From positions 22,911,838 to 22,975,837 of the forward strand of contig NC_064542.1 in the NCBI RefSeq assembly GCF_023856365.1: a stretch of DNA of 64,000 nucleotides. Reading direction: 5' to 3'. Shown here one piece after another: positions 46,173 to 58,659 of the stretch. The notes beneath the pieces are model-generated. The model worked only from the letters and a program-made list of their open reading frames with translations. It was not told the DNA's origin and searched no databases. Numbering within the stretch: the first letter of the stretch is position 1; every line of letters starts with the position of its first letter. The translations under genes and the position numbers were made by a program. This DNA is from Brienomyrus brachyistius. Lineage: Eukaryota; Chordata; Actinopteri; Osteoglossiformes; Mormyridae.

Positions 46173-47881
46173 CAGCCTGATTCGGCAGAGCACTGCCTGC
46201 TAACCGATGGATGACAGTCTGCAAAGCAACGTACTGCAATGAAGATTGAAAGGGCTCTCTGACCACTCACTGTCCACCGTGGCCTGTGTCCTTCAAGGTT
46301 TATGAGGTCTCGTCCATCACAACTAAAGAGTTATTTTCAACTTATGGGCCTCATAAAATGTGAAATGAACCTCCATCCCCTCAGAGAATTACAGCCTTTT
46401 CATACGGCAAATAAATTTAAGGTCTCCCGGAGATGCTGCCTGAAGTGGAAGGAAATCCGAAAAGGACTGGAGATGAATTAATGGGGATTCTGAAATCCTG
46501 TAGCATTTTTCCAAAAGATGTCGGTAATGGGACCAGATTTGTTTAAATGGAGACCAACTCAGCTTCTGAAACGCTGGGAATTACAAGTTCCTCAATGGGA
46601 ACGGACCTTGGTTATTTGGGAAAGAGACCTCTACTGTCCACAATGGCTTGCTACAGGCAACCAGGGAAATGTGAGCTAGAATTACATCATCGTCACAGTG
46701 TCAACAGACTGCGGCCCTTGTGCCATGAATCTCATTTAATTGTAGCTTGAAAAACAGTCTATAAACAGAGATTAGTTTCCTCCATTGTTTTGCTCCTGTG
46801 GGAAAAAACATTCCGCAAGGATTGTGTTGGCAAGTCATGGATTTGTTTGAAAGTTTTATTTTCCCCTGCAAATAACAATTTGGAGAGCTGACACAATTCT
46901 GATCAGTGTCATTCACCAGCGTACACATATGTGATGCGTCTCAGTGTTGTTTACCCAGCGAAAATATGCTGCAGCGCTCAAATTTAAACCCCAACTGTAA
47001 GGTGTGTTGCTTGCTGTAGCATCTGTTCTGCCAGCCTCAGTGATTATGTATATGAAATATGTCTTGTCTTGCATTCAAAACTGAATACAAAAAAAAAAAT
47101 AATAAAAACTTAAGAGCAGGTAAACAAAGTCCATTATATGAACCTCTTCTGAAAAAAAATAAAGAAAAACGTGCTGTAGAATTTATATTTACAACCATTT
47201 ATAACCAAAGTTCCCTTTGTATGGCAAACAACGCTGGACCACTTCAACAGACATTTCCCTTGGTGATAAAAGATAAATCATTTTAAATTAATGAAAGTAT
47301 TGACTTGGCACAAAGCTGGAAATGCAGTGTTAACGTGTAGGATGCTTTTCACGTTTCAGCGGTAAAAGCACGGATTGGGCAGTTTGGGTCCAGCTCACCG
47401 CCTCCCTGCTCTGTGAGAGTACAGCCATCTGTGAGCTCTTCACACTCAGGTGTTTAATAAAGATGAATACGTAATTACCGCAGACTGTAAAGACACTTCG
47501 GAATCAATTCCGCCGCTAAACTATCGCACATTTATGACAGTAACTTCTCAATATCACCCCCAGCCATGATAATTTGACCCACACGTACATAAATTTAAGC
47601 CACAAAGGGCAGGTCGCCATCCAAATTCACCCAGAACCTGCAGGGCGTGGAAAGATGGGCTAGGATTGGTTGTGTTTCGTGTCACTATACGTATGGTCCG
47701 TGTTTACCGACACTGTCTGCTTCATCACCGGATTTCTGCTAGACCCCTGAGTGAGACAAACTACAGCAGGCAGATATTTTTTGTTACGGGAATGAGAGTT
47801 TTCTACATCTGTTTGTTTCTGTCCAACTAGCACATGACATTCACAGTTTCCTTCGCAGTAAAGCTCTTGAAATGCACAAAG

Positions 47882-47903
47882 CCCCCCCCCCCCCCCCCCC
47901 CCC
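47882..47903 (+). repeat. poly(C) run, 22 nt
   Basis: The longest pure mononucleotide run in the window. Confidence 0.95.
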
Positions 47904-48624
47904 AGGCACCTGGATTGGCGCTATGCTGAGTTAGCCCCGCTGCCTGAGTTCGACAGCTGGGTAACGACGACCGCGCGTACATGTACACAGCACCCAGGGT
48001 GCAATCAGGCAAACGGCGCCCTCCTCAGGCGTGTCGTGTCCCTAAATGAAGCCTGTGGTGCTTAGAGGGAAGTCAGGCGCCAAGCAGGTGGCTGAGGACG
48101 CGCTCCTGCCGAGGTGCATCGTGGGACAGCCCATGGGGGTGATAAAAACCTGGATCAGGGGAAAAATCAAGGAGAAAAAAAAAAAGATTTAAAAAATGTA
48201 GACATCTGCTTTCTGCCACCATTACGACTGTATTACACTTGTGTGTCGTTAGCTGAGTTGTCAGCTCAATGCTCTGCTTTACTTTTCATGTCGTTATTTT
48301 TTTAATCCGTGTGTGAAACGCTGGACTGAACAGACTTCCCTGCTGAGAACAATGAACGGCTCAAAGCCCAGACACAGTCCTGCCGCCAGCATGACTCCTG
48401 GGAAACTCCTCCAGCTTCTTCCAGAAACGTCCGGATGGTTTGATATATGTCCTTACTGGTAGGAATCCCCCGCGACCAATCATCACGCTGTGCCAAAGTG
48501 TAAGCTTTTGCGTACAAACTGACGACCCAAATTCAAACTCCTAGGTAGACTGTTAATTAAACAGTAGACAAGGAACTGTATCTAAATTTGTGCATTTTTT
48601 CACCAAATAGATAAACAGAGAATC

Positions 48625-48735
48625 ATCCATCCATTGTCTATAACCACTTGTCTTATTCAAGGTGATGGGGAATCCTGAGCTTGTATGCACAAGGCATGGA
48701 GCAACCCTACTAGGTCAATCCATCAGGTCACTGCC
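48625..48735 (-). mobile_element. 3' fragment of the 14353-type SINE
   Basis: The + strand begins CATCCATCCATTGTCTATAA (the inverted ATGG tail), then ACTTGTCTTATTCAAGGTGA, GGGGAATCCTGAGC, GCACAAGGCATGGAGCAACC and GGTCAATCCATCAGG. This is the inverted right half of the SINE. The tRNA-related head is missing, as in a 5'-truncated insertion. Confidence 0.75.
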
Positions 48736-49829
48736 GGTTTTCCATATCTCCTGTGTGGCCTGACTGTTAATTCACAGCGGTATTCTCTCGAATGCTGCTG
48801 CAGCACCCCCTTCAAGCTGTGGCATAAAAAAAAATAAAGGCAGAAGTATGGAAATTACAAGGTGCAAATGGAAAAGCATGGAGCGATTTCGCAAAGCGTG
48901 TGTAGCGGAGAGGTGTGAATAGGACACGTGTATAAAAAGTATCTATACAAAAACACCCTTTGTCCTTGACAGTGTGATGTTTTTTTAAAGGCCTCAATGC
49001 ATCGTGTTCACCTGCATGCTGGTTGGGGAGATGGGGGGGGTGGGGTGGGGGCGGCTCTGTCTTATCAACAGAGACAAGAAATCTGACTACGATTGTCCCC
49101 AAGGATGAAGAGAAGTGTATGTGTGTACAGACACACAAACAACATTCAACTTCATTGTTACTGCATCGAAAAAGTCATATATATTGTGATATTTTGTATA
49201 CTATCTTATATATAAATACAGATATTTTCTGAAATACTAGAACTGATGTTTCCTAAAACCTCATGTGGCTCCATGTACGGAACCATAAAATCGCCTGGGG
49301 TTCTCAGTGGGAGCATGAATCATACATGACGAGCCGTGACCTTTGACTCTGCTCCCAATCTTCCCCACAGAGGAGAAGATCGGTTCTTCCCGACGCAGCC
49401 TGGTGGGTGGGCTCTCTCTCCCTCTTCACTGTAATAAAAAAAGGTGAATTTCCACGTCTCCATGTTGCTCTGTGGTACGAGCACCTGAATAGTGCCCCAG
49501 AACACTAAGGTTTGGCCCAGTGATTATCTGTGATAACAAAGCAATCAGCTCCAAGCTCATACAGCCTCTATAGCTATAGCTTCTGCAACAATATGGATTC
49601 TGGGCCCTCTTGCCTCTAAGAGACGCCTCCATGAGTAGAGCCCCTCTCTTCCAACATGAATAGACACTGAAGTCTCATTGAAAGCTTGCAAGCATGTGAT
49701 ATACGTCAAAGCACAGTTAGATGTGAGGTGCAGTGAGGAAACCGTGCAAACAGAAGGGGGGGGGGGCGTATATATAGCAAGTCAGTAGCCTGACGACTCT
49801 CCTGCAATCCCTTTTTTAGGTTCTCCACT

Positions 49830-50047
49830 CTTACATTTATTTATTTAGCAGGAACCTTTATCCAAAAGAATCATACAGCAGAGTTTCCCAATCCGGTCCG
49901 CATGGATCCACATTTTTGCTCCCTCTGGGAAACACTGGAGTAATTGGGGGTTAAGATCCTTATCAGGGGCCCAACAGTTTTGTCACCCAAACCAACACTG
50001 GTAGCCCACTGATCATGGGCTCCTAACCTGCTGAGCCGCACAGCACC
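49830..50047 (-). mobile_element. V-SINE-like element carrying a nested MITE
   Basis: The + strand starts with the inverted tail (CATTTATTTATTTAGCAGGA, then CCTTTATCCAAAAG). It continues with the conserved central part (GGGGTTAAGATCCTTATCAG, GGGCCCAACAG) and ends in the inverted tRNA-related head (ACCTGCTGAGCCGCACAGC). A 59-bp element (49879-49937) interrupts it between tail and centre. Confidence 0.8.
49879..49937. mobile_element. deleted MITE nested in the V-SINE
   Basis: It starts CAGAGTTTCCCAATCC and ends GGGAAACACTG, whose complement CAGTGTTTCCC mirrors the start. The inner words (CCACATTTTTGCTCCCT) match the MITE at 51351-51517 (CCATATTTTTGCTTCCT). It is a shorter sibling of that element. 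Confidence 0.7.
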
Positions 50048-50864
50048 CCAGTAGGCTGTTCTGGGTACAGATAGGGTTTTAATCTAAGCTACAGAAAATG
50101 CCACCCTGGAGAAAGAACCTGACACAGTATCATGGATAGAAACCAATAAGTAAAACAAATCATTCTTCATACCAACACAGTATTATAATACTGCTTCAGA
50201 CTGAAACTGTATTCCAGGTAGATCACGTTAAGTAAAGGGACCTCATAGGCCACATGGAGTGAATATGGTTTTTCTCTACAAGCGAAGACATTTTGGGCAG
50301 CCTGATGTTACACTACAGACTGTGGTGACTGTTTGCTGTAGAGTTGGGCTTGATCGTATAGAGGTGTCGTTCACGCTGTTAGCATTCCTTTGTTCACATT
50401 AGATTTATTGGACGCTTAAACATGACTTATTTCCAAATCTGCATTATTTTTACATTCAAATATATTTGAAGCCGGGTTGATTTATTATTAGTTTACAATT
50501 TAAATCGGAGCTGTACGTCATAAAATTTAACGGCGGCATAATATACGCCTCGTAAATCAGCAGCAGTACCCGTTTCACTGCGGCATCTCGTGCTTCGTTC
50601 CGCCGCTGGCCGATTCTGTCAGACACCCACACCCACGCGAGAAATACCGCCTCGCACCCGGCAAAGGCTTCGGAGCGCGCCAGAGGGAAGTGGGATCTCG
50701 GTAAAGACAGAGATCGGCCGCTGTGTCGCTCTTAATGCCCCCATCAGAGAGCGCGAACCCCCAAGTTGTTCATGTACATTTGTTTATTTCTTTCTTTGCT
50801 TGTGTGTTTGTTTGTTCACAGCTACATTGTTTGTATCCTCACGTCTTTCTTTGTTTGCATTTAC
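50048..50864. other. noncoding stretch with CpG-rich part
   Basis: 50520-50760 is CpG-rich (GCCTCGTAA, TTCCGCCGCTGGCCG, CGGAGCGCGCC). No gene model fits. The frame at 50590-50868 runs into repeat sequence. Confidence 0.4.
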
Positions 50865-51114
50865 ATAATAATAATAATAATAATTGATACTTTATTGATC
50901 CCTTGTAGGGAAATTATCTTTACGCCTCCCTCAACTTGCTCTTTGTGGAGTAAGTTGACCGCGAAGGGCTGCCACCCGTAGCGGCGCCCAGGGAGCTGGG
51001 GGTTAAGGGTCTTGCTCAAGGACCTGCAGACGTGCTGAGGCTGGGTTCGAACCTGCGACCGACGTTTCCATCGCCGTGTAAGCAGGCCTTTCGAAAGCAG
51101 GACACCACAAGTCC
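50865..51114 (-). mobile_element. tRNA-derived SINE with (ATT)n tail
   Basis: Read on the minus strand it has a tRNA-related head ending in B-box GGTTCGAACCC (near 51045-51055). Next comes the segment CCTTGAGCAAGACCCTTAAC shared by V-SINEs, a middle part, and the end GGGATCAATAAAGTATC followed by an ATT triplet run. Order and tail suit a LINE-mobilised fish SINE. It looks nearly full length and is a different family from the copy at 14353. Confidence 0.85.
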
Positions 51115-51350
51115 ACTATTTTAGTGATTTATGTAATCAATGTATCATTCAGCGCAATGTACAGTAATAAAAATACTTTGCATAAGCAAATAGAGTAACA
51201 GTTGTAGAGTAACAGACTGTGTAACAGGTGCATGCAACGATACGAGTAGCAATGCATTTAACAATGCATGCCTCAAATAGCAGTATTGAATAGAATATTC
51301 TGTGTGCATTTATATAATGTATATTTGGAACTGCCCATGTTACTTAATTC
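51115..51350. other. short noncoding spacer
   Basis: AT-rich unique sequence. Nothing recognised. Confidence 0.5.
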
Positions 51351-51517
51351 CAGTGTTTCTCAACCCTTTCATGAGGGACCCCCAGACAGTCCATATTTTT
51401 GCTTCCTCCCAGCTCCCAGCCAGTCAGGAACACTGAATACCTGGTACAGACACGCTAGGAGGCAGCAAAAATATGAACTCCCTGGGGGGTCCCCGGCAAC
51501 TGGGTTGAGTAACCCTG
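51351..51517. mobile_element. hAT-like MITE with terminal inverted repeats
   Basis: It starts CAGTGTTTCTCAACCC and ends GGGTTGAGTAACCCTG, whose complement is CAGGGTTACTCAACCC. The inversion continues inward (GGGACCCCCAGACAGTCCAT against GGGACCCCCCAGGGAGTTCA), so about 55 bp of each end pair. The ends resemble the CAGNGNTTCTCAACC type of hAT elements. The 8-bp flanks, CTTAATTC and CTTTTTAC, match at only 5 of 8, so the target duplication is weak. Noncoding, 167 bp. Confidence 0.8.
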
Positions 51518-51879
51518 CTTTTTACTATCAGTATGACTTTTTAGCCATTGCAGTGTGCAGCTAGTAACGTGGAATGCTGCGGTTTTGCTGAGGTTCCGTG
51601 ATGACATGGCAAGCAATCAGCAGCTGTAGGCTAACAGGTAGCCCCTTTAATGAAAGCCAGCTGCACGGTTGTTAGGTTTATTTGCAGGATTAGTTAAATC
51701 TGTGAGTAAAGTTTGCCTGAGGTATGTGATTTAGTTAAGCTAGTTGATTTATGTTTGAGGAAGCTGTTTATGATCTTATTCATTATGTTATTTTTGCTGC
51801 TGTATATAATGATGATTTCAGTTCCTCTCCTGCTGTGTGTGTAGATACCGTAGATGAAATTCCCTGATAACATAAAGAC

Positions 51880-52330
51880 TCCGCCCCTCGCTGTCCTAAC
51901 CAGCGGTGGTCTCGGCTCACTGGTGCCCCGCTCCGCACTGCTGTCTCTGCGCCGCTCACCCTTCCTGACTGTTTATTTCCGACAGGGCGGGTGGGCGCTG
52001 GCGGGAAAGCCAGCCGCCTTGCTGTTCGGAGCAGGCCGGCTGCTAAAGGCAACAGCGTGTAGCTCTGTGTTTTCCGGCTTGGAATGACAAACGTGATAAG
52101 TGGCCATGTCCCTACTGCCGGCAGTCGTCTCCGACGGGAGTGGAGCCCGTGGTGGGCAGCATGCCGGTCAGACCCCCACAGCGGACGTTTAGCAGGGAGT
52201 ACCTGAAGAGCGGGATAATTGCTGGATCAGTCGGAGCCAAAAGCTGTTCTTCCGCACGTATTTCGGCTGGTAGCCCCTGTATGGTTCTGAGGTTTGGCCC
52301 GAGCCCCGCGGGGGACCTGCTAGCCGTGGG
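51880..52330. other. GC/CpG-rich block
   Basis: Dense CpG words (CCGCTCCGCAC, GCGCCGCTC, GCGGACG, GAGCCCCGCGGGGG) occur against an AT-richer background. A plus frame from 52140 runs 97 codons, and longer minus frames overlap it. I cannot tell an island, an exon and a decayed element apart. Confidence 0.25.
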
Positions 52331-54226
52331 GCTTGGCTGCCTCTGTTCAGCTGTGGGTTTGCTTGCTCGCCTGGCCCCTCGCTGTGTGGGTAACAGGCTG
52401 GGGCAGAGCTTTTACACTGAGCATTATATATGAAGCTACGGCAGCCATTATTTAGCTGCCCAGCTGTGGCCTTCACCCTAACCGCTCCATTTGTACACCT
52501 GGATTATTTATCGGGCAAATTCAGGTTAACCGCTCTCTCGAGGGTCCTGCAAAGGGGCCCTTCTCGTGACCAGGAAGCTTCCCGATAAGTCAGTATACAC
52601 CGGACGCCTGAGGGAAAAAAACAAAAATGGCCTGATATAAGTAACCAGCAGCGCATGTGACCACCTGACCTTCCCTTCTGGACAGACATAGTTACTCGCT
52701 ACATGCTACATGCTACGTTTGAGAATCCATAGCCATTAGCTTAGCTTAATTCCATGTTATTTTGTATCTGAAATAATCATTCTCTAAATATCGGGTCTTA
52801 TCACCCCTTTCCGGAAATTTAAGAAGTGGTTGGAGATTTATTTGCTTGTTGACGTGTATTATTTGAAATCAAAAAGGCAAATGTCCTTGCAACTGTGAAT
52901 CATTTCTGCCAAAAGGTGGCATTTCCTCAGGATGACCTAGTCCAGCTTGCTTTCTGCCCTGGACTCTGGGAAACCTCTCATTTGTACTTTTTGTTTGTCA
53001 TCACAGCACTGAACAGCCATTAAACAGGTATTGCTCTGTGCAGCTAAGACCCAAAATTCCAGCTTTTGGAACATTTCGGCACATTTTCTCTGTCTTCCGT
53101 GGTCTCATCTTTGGTTAATTACACAACATTTTCACTATCTTGGTGCATTTTATTATGCTGTGGGAAGGTGGTGGGAAAAGGCACCCCAGAAATGGGTTTT
53201 AATTCAGTACTGAGTTGATCCCAAAGGGACGAGCATGGGATGTTTCTCATGGGACCTGGGGGAGGGGAAGGTGGAACCATGAGGTGCAGGTTCAATAAAA
53301 TGATTAATATCAGGTAACGGCTTCAGGAGAGAGTAGTGAACAGCAGCAGCCACGGTGTGTGGGTTGGTAAAGCAAAAATATTGTCATGGAAACCGAATCA
53401 GCACTGCACGTGCGGAGAAATTCCCAAATTACATTTACTACCAGTAATTAATTAGATGAAGCCAGCATCCTCAGAGGATAGTAAGCATTGAGCATAAATC
53501 ATGGCAAAAGTGCTAACAGCTCTCTCTGCCATTTTAGTATGGTCGTCGGGTAGAAAACGTTACCCTACTAGACATGCCGCCAGATGTTACATCCCACGGA
53601 GGTTTAAGTTTGCCTTTTAAAGTTGACTTTAAAGATGCCCCCCATTGCCTCCTTTCAAAGAGCCTAAGATGGTGAGCAGATGGGTGACCTCCCCCCGCCC
53701 CCCCCATAACGGGGGCCAGGAGGTCCTGATTCCGGCCCAGTTTTCTGACGTTGGACGTTAGTTTGATTAGAAGCATCCTTCCACATCCCTTACACTCCGT
53801 CGGTTGACTGGGAAGCTTGCCAGCCATTTCGTCAGCGTTCCACGTTGCTGTACCATCCTGGCAGATGCCTCTGGTACCCATGGTAACCATCGCCACACTC
53901 CCTTCTGATCCCATTACTCAGTCCTCTTTGTTTGCCAAAGACGGGCTCAGTCCCAGTTTTGGGTTTAATGCTCTTCTCCTGGACCCACCGACGGAAGACG
54001 CGTCAAAGGAATTTTCCGGTAGCGCTTGGAAATTAGATGAAACTCTTTAGCACTGTTGAATAGCCGTGATTAAAAGTTTTCCCTCTGTGGACTCATTGTT
54101 CTGTCGCAGTTCTTCTCAGCTGCTGTCAAAACTCAGAAGAGTCACTCTTCACAGTTTTGGCTTGATTTTTAAGTGCCATCTCCCACAGCTTCATTACCTG
54201 TTCCATTTGAAATGCATAAACAATTT

Positions 54227-54266
54227 TCTCTCTCTCTCTCTCTCTCTCTCTCGCTCTCTCTCTCTC
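54227..54266 (+). repeat. (CT)n microsatellite
   Basis: About 20 CT units with one CG interruption. Confidence 0.95.
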
Positions 54267-54510
54267 ACTTTGTTATTTCTGCACTACATATGTAATTGGG
54301 ACAGGAGTACATGTAACCTTGCTTACCATGATACAGGTCAGGCACAACACCTGCATTTCTCGCCACAACAAGTCTATTTATACCAGCCACCCCTGTTCTG
54401 GAAATAAGCCCTGAACAAATTTTTGATGCAGTGTTCATTTGTGTTTGCTTGCTTGCTTGCCTGTTTCTTTCAGAAGAGCCTGTAATCTGAAATTCATCAT
54501 ATCTGCATTT

Positions 54511-54871
54511 TGTCACGTCCTGCCCATCATATCCTCCTTAGTGTGACCCTAACAAACAAAAATTGTTACTTGTCTTACCTTCCATTCCTAATCCTCGTGT
54601 TAATCGCTACCAGCTGCCTCGCATTGGCTCCCTCGTTAGTCCTGTATATACATGCTTCCCAGTGCTGTGTTCCTCAGTTCGGTCATTGACGGCACACCTT
54701 CTTGTTGCCTGTGCCCTCCTTAATTCCCAGCCCTCCCGATTTGATCCCTCGCAGTCCAGTTTGTTTCCAAACTCCGTTCATTTGAGTTTTTCTTCCATTC
54801 ATTTTTTTTAGTTGAAGTTCAGTTTAACAACAATGCCTGCCTTTGAGTCCTTGGTCCCTCAAGTCATGACA
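54511..54871 (+). mobile_element. solo LTR, Gypsy-like
   Basis: A 361-bp segment starts TGTCACGTCCTGCCC and ends CAAGTCATGACA, i.e. TG...CA ends with a short inverted TGTCA/TGACA. It is flanked on both sides by CATTT, a perfect 5-bp target duplication as left by Gypsy integrases. The interior has the pyrimidine-rich wording common in fish Gypsy LTRs and a TATATA box (near 54644). No gag or pol sequence follows on either side, so the internal part was removed by recombination between two LTRs. The strand is inferred from the TATA box and wording. Confidence 0.85.
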
Positions 54872-57084
54872 CATTTGCACTTATTTACAGATAAGTCGCA
54901 GAGTAGAAATAACATTATAGACACACTCAATAAACAAAAACAAACAAAAATCACACAAACAGGGAGTGAGGTGAGGCTATTAAATGCTGCAGTAAACATT
55001 CACATCACTTCCTCTGTGAGATGCTAAAATGGGCAGTATAACAGTACTTTACAGTGTATGACAGTGCTATAAACCATATGATATGGTAATTGAATATGAT
55101 TGTTGCCTGAACAGAAACGCAAACAGCATCTAAATTATATCCACAAGCCTCTGCATTAGTGAATGCAGTATAACAGATGATATTCTGTTAGCGCAGCCCA
55201 TTGCGTTCAGTCTGAACATCATCGTGAGCTTGAGGCCAATTCTCTGCCTGAAGAGATGTGTTCGAAGAAGTTTTTTTGAGGATCAGGGAGTATTCTGGCT
55301 ATGAGTGAATGTTCAGTCCAGCCACACAAGCCAGGGAAACAGACTAAATTGTGATTTCAGGCGTCTCAGACATGGAACAATCAGATGTTGTGGGGTAGAC
55401 CGTGATAGAGAGTTTTCTAACAGAGGACTAAGCTGTATAGTGGCTTTTTTTAACTGCTAGCTCTGTTAAAAAGAAATGCATGAGATAGACATACTGCTAG
55501 ATGGATGTATTTATTGACTTTCATCTCTTTAAATATGCATCGGGAAAGATGAAGCAGAATACAAGGGAAGATTTTGATTTTCAAAGTTGTATTTCTTCTG
55601 TCTCGTAAAAAGTTTCTTTTAAGTTTGCACAGTGTCTTTGTACTTTCCCTAACGTTACCATTATGAAAAAAGAAAATAGATTCAAAATCTGATAGCAGTT
55701 TGGCATTAGGACTAAATGGGGTTTTCGAACGTTATCAAAGAAAGGTCTGCTGAAGTCATTTCAAGGTATTCTGTGATATGAGAAGTCGTAACAATACGAG
55801 GCTCCTCCAATACCCTGCAGAGATCTATTTTTTATATCCAAAAGAGAAAAGGCCACTCTTGAGATTCCAGTCAATCCAGGCCCTTGAATTGCATCCGTCC
55901 TGTTTTTATCTAGGAGAAGCAGAACCAGTAAACCTCACTGCAGATTTTTCTTTCCAGTGTGTTCCGAAAGCACGGCAATTCCCCTCCCCCCCCCCGGGAT
56001 CCTACCTGCACCATCCGCAGTAACATTGATAGTCACAGAAATGGTCTTTGCATTGTCCAAGTATGGTGAAAAATTCCTAGGTGCTGTGTCAATGAGATAC
56101 TTCAGAAAAACTCATACCCCCCCAAAAAAAAAAAAACCCTCCTTTACCCCAAGCCATTGCTGCCCCATCTTCCAGCACAAAAAGTAAGAGAAAAAAAAAA
56201 AACAAGTTTGTTTGTTAGCAGCCCCAGGGTAAAAGACAGAACCGCTCCTCGGTTCAGCCAATCCTGCTAAGCATCCGGATCTGCCCTGGATCCCTCCGGC
56301 TGGAAGATAGGAAGCCATTTACATTTAAAATACATTACATCTTACGGAGCGTGTTTGGGGGCCCGTGGGAAGCCGAGGGCCCAGAGGGAAGTGCGTGGGC
56401 GAGAACTTTGCTTGGCCCACATCTAATAACGGGCAGGAAGATTCCTCATGGTTTGGTACTTCTCGCTGCTCGTTACGGCTCACCTAGCCACCAGCATGGA
56501 CGCGCGTAGCTGGGCGTGGAGATGGCAGCGTGGGGATCAGATGCAATGTCTGACATTTCTGTTACTGCCCCATAAAAGACCTGAGTCATTGTTTGACTGA
56601 TATCAGACAGCCATGGGCACAGTGTGGCCCCTCCTCATTTGCTATTCCCTTTACCCCACCCCCCCCAGCCGCGTGTGTGGCTTTATACCACAGGAAGCTG
56701 CATGAGCAGAATTCCAAATCTGTCCTCAGAGCTCTTCCGAGCTCGCCTTTGGTGTTCCTCTAGTAGTTAAGAGGGCAACTCGGGGGCAGAAACAGGAACA
56801 GGGCAGGGGATTAAGGAGGTTTGTTGTTCTGGCCTGGCGGTGCATTTTAAAAGGGATGCCTGCTGCCAAGGTTGGCCTGTAATAGGCAGCATCGGATATG
56901 CCGCCAGTCGGCTGGGTCACGTGACCCCGCGGATGAAAAGGGCCGGAACCGCCATGGTGGGGGCGATTGGCGACTTTATTGACGGCATCCAGTATTGGGG
57001 CGACTCACTCGGACCTCGACTTCACTGCCCTTGTCCCACGACGCATAGATGGGGGTGGCCCCGTTTATCACTTAAAAGCCATTA

Positions 57085-57165
57085 ATGGCTCTCGGCAGTC
57101 GCAAATTAATTAGCAACCCAGATGAGAATTAGCTTTGGCGCTAATCCATGCCAGCACTTCGAGAG
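57085..57165. promoter_or_regulatory. candidate conserved element, homeobox-motif cluster
   Basis: AGCCATTAATGGCTC (palindromic), CAAATTAATTAGCAACC, GAGAATTAGC and GCGCTAATCC give at least four homeodomain cores in 75 bp of repeat-free DNA. The composition fits a developmental enhancer. Conservation is untested. Confidence 0.25.
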
Positions 57166-57948
57166 GTGCTTAAAGAAGACCTAGAGGTTTCTTCACAGGG
57201 ACCTGTTAACCCGAGTAATCAATAAATCCTGTTTTTTTTTTATATATATATATTCCTGTTAAACATAACTGGATGTGGTACACGGGGGGAGTGAGGAAAT
57301 GGTCCAGACGTTAGCTTTGAATTACCATTTAATTTTCTTTTCAAAATAAAGGGTTCCTTGTCACCCTGTTCGCCACAGAGCAACCAGCTTGCTTAATAAT
57401 GAACACGTTTCCACAAAGCAATTACACGTCTTCTGCTTTCAATTCCGGTAATAGCAATCTGTCTCATATTAAAAAAAAAAACACATTTGGTTTCAGTAAA
57501 ACCAACTCTTAGCCTAAAACAATGATGCTGTAGCATTAAGAAACGCAGGAGCAGAGGCAAACAGACACATGCATGAAGTGATTAAGCCAGGACCTGCTGG
57601 ACTTCCTGTCACTTAAGTGGAACTATTTACTGTATCCCCTCGGACCCCCGGTATCCTTCATCCAGACATGAATGGCAGCAGTGACCTATGTTACAGATAA
57701 TCGATCGGATACCCCGTGTATCACTGCTTTACAGGATGTAAGAAATGAGACAGACTGGAATTAAAGTCACAGGAATTAAACTCGCTGTGCATTTGTCATG
57801 GTACAGAGGTCATCTGCTGCTGAACTTGTAAAACGACATCTGAATTTGTTGCTTATTCTGATTGTAGTATGAACAGGAAGCAGCCACTTCAGAAATGCTT
57901 GTTACACAATGCACTGTGTTTATATATAGTAAACTCTTTGTGCGTGTT

Positions 57949-57981
57949 TGTGTGTGTGTGTGTGTGTGTGCATATATATAC
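57949..57981 (+). repeat. (GT)n(AT)n microsatellite
   Basis: Eleven GT units are followed by a short CATATATATA stretch. Confidence 0.9.
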
Positions 57982-58317
57982 ATATAGTACTTATACAGAG
58001 ACTGATAAAGCACTTTACATTCTCATAAGCATCTGCTTTTGTGCTAGATGCAAGTGCTGAATGAAACAAACCAAGGATGTAGGAACAGGCTGAAGAAGTG
58101 CAAGGGGAGGCAACAATATCCCGGGTGCCTGAGACACAAAGCATCACCAAAGCGAGACACAGCTACACATTGCTGGGGCACCAGGCCACCACTGGGCGCA
58201 GGGCTGCAACCAAAAGGGGGGCGACACTCACCAGAGGTCTGCGGCCCGTGTGACACGCAGGTGTCATCACAGGGTGTTAATAAGAGCATGTGAGTGAACA
58301 TGCAGATGGTTAAATGA

Positions 58318-58396
58318 AGACTGTCATGTTGGGATTAGGGTTATTCCCATAGAAATGAGTGGATGGTCCTCACAAAGATATGAATACAAACAGGTC
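58318..58396 (+). repeat. dispersed repeat family B, right-end fragment
   Basis: GTCATGTTGGGATTAG, then CCCATAGAAATGAGTGGATG, then CACAAAGATATGAATACAAA match the right end of 9527-9804. Confidence 0.65.
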
Positions 58397-58659
58397 TGTT
58401 TTACGTTTTCCTCTTTTTCAGTGACTCTTCTGAAGGATGAATTTTGGAAGGTGAACGTAGTTGTTCTTCTCCAGAACTCACTTAGCTCCTGGTCTTGCAG
58501 ACCCTGCCCTCCGTACCCAGGATCCCGCAGAGGTGTCCGTCCGCACGGCTCTGCTTCCTTCTGCAGCCAGTCGGCAGCCTGATCACATCTGAATGTGGCC
58601 CTTTATGACTCATTCACATTTTGACCCCCCCCCCCCCATGAGAACAATGTAAAGATCCC

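Larger units (their letters stand above)
46173..49829. other. noncoding stretch, no gene seen
   Basis: It contains A-rich patches near 47089-47170, C22 at 47882-47903, A11 at 48175-48185, a partial SINE at 48625-48735, a G-rich patch at 49030-49052 and G11 at 49756-49766. No exon or RNA gene could be supported. Confidence 0.5.
51518..54510. other. noncoding stretch, no gene seen
   Basis: 51880-52330 is GC- and CpG-rich, with several overlapping frames on both strands (51783-52476). None resembles a known protein. A (CT)n tract lies at 54227-54266. The rest is unremarkable. Confidence 0.45.
54872..58317. other. noncoding stretch, no gene seen
   Basis: It holds C10 at 55986-55995, A13 at 56124-56136, A12 at 56191-56202, an AT patch near 57240-57253, a candidate regulatory block (57085-57165) and (GT)n(AT)n at 57949-57981. 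58050-58300 has an open frame on each strand but no recognisable protein. Confidence 0.5.

Noticed and set aside
52140..52433. 97-codon plus-strand frame in GC-rich DNA
   Set aside because: There are competing frames on both strands and no protein likeness.
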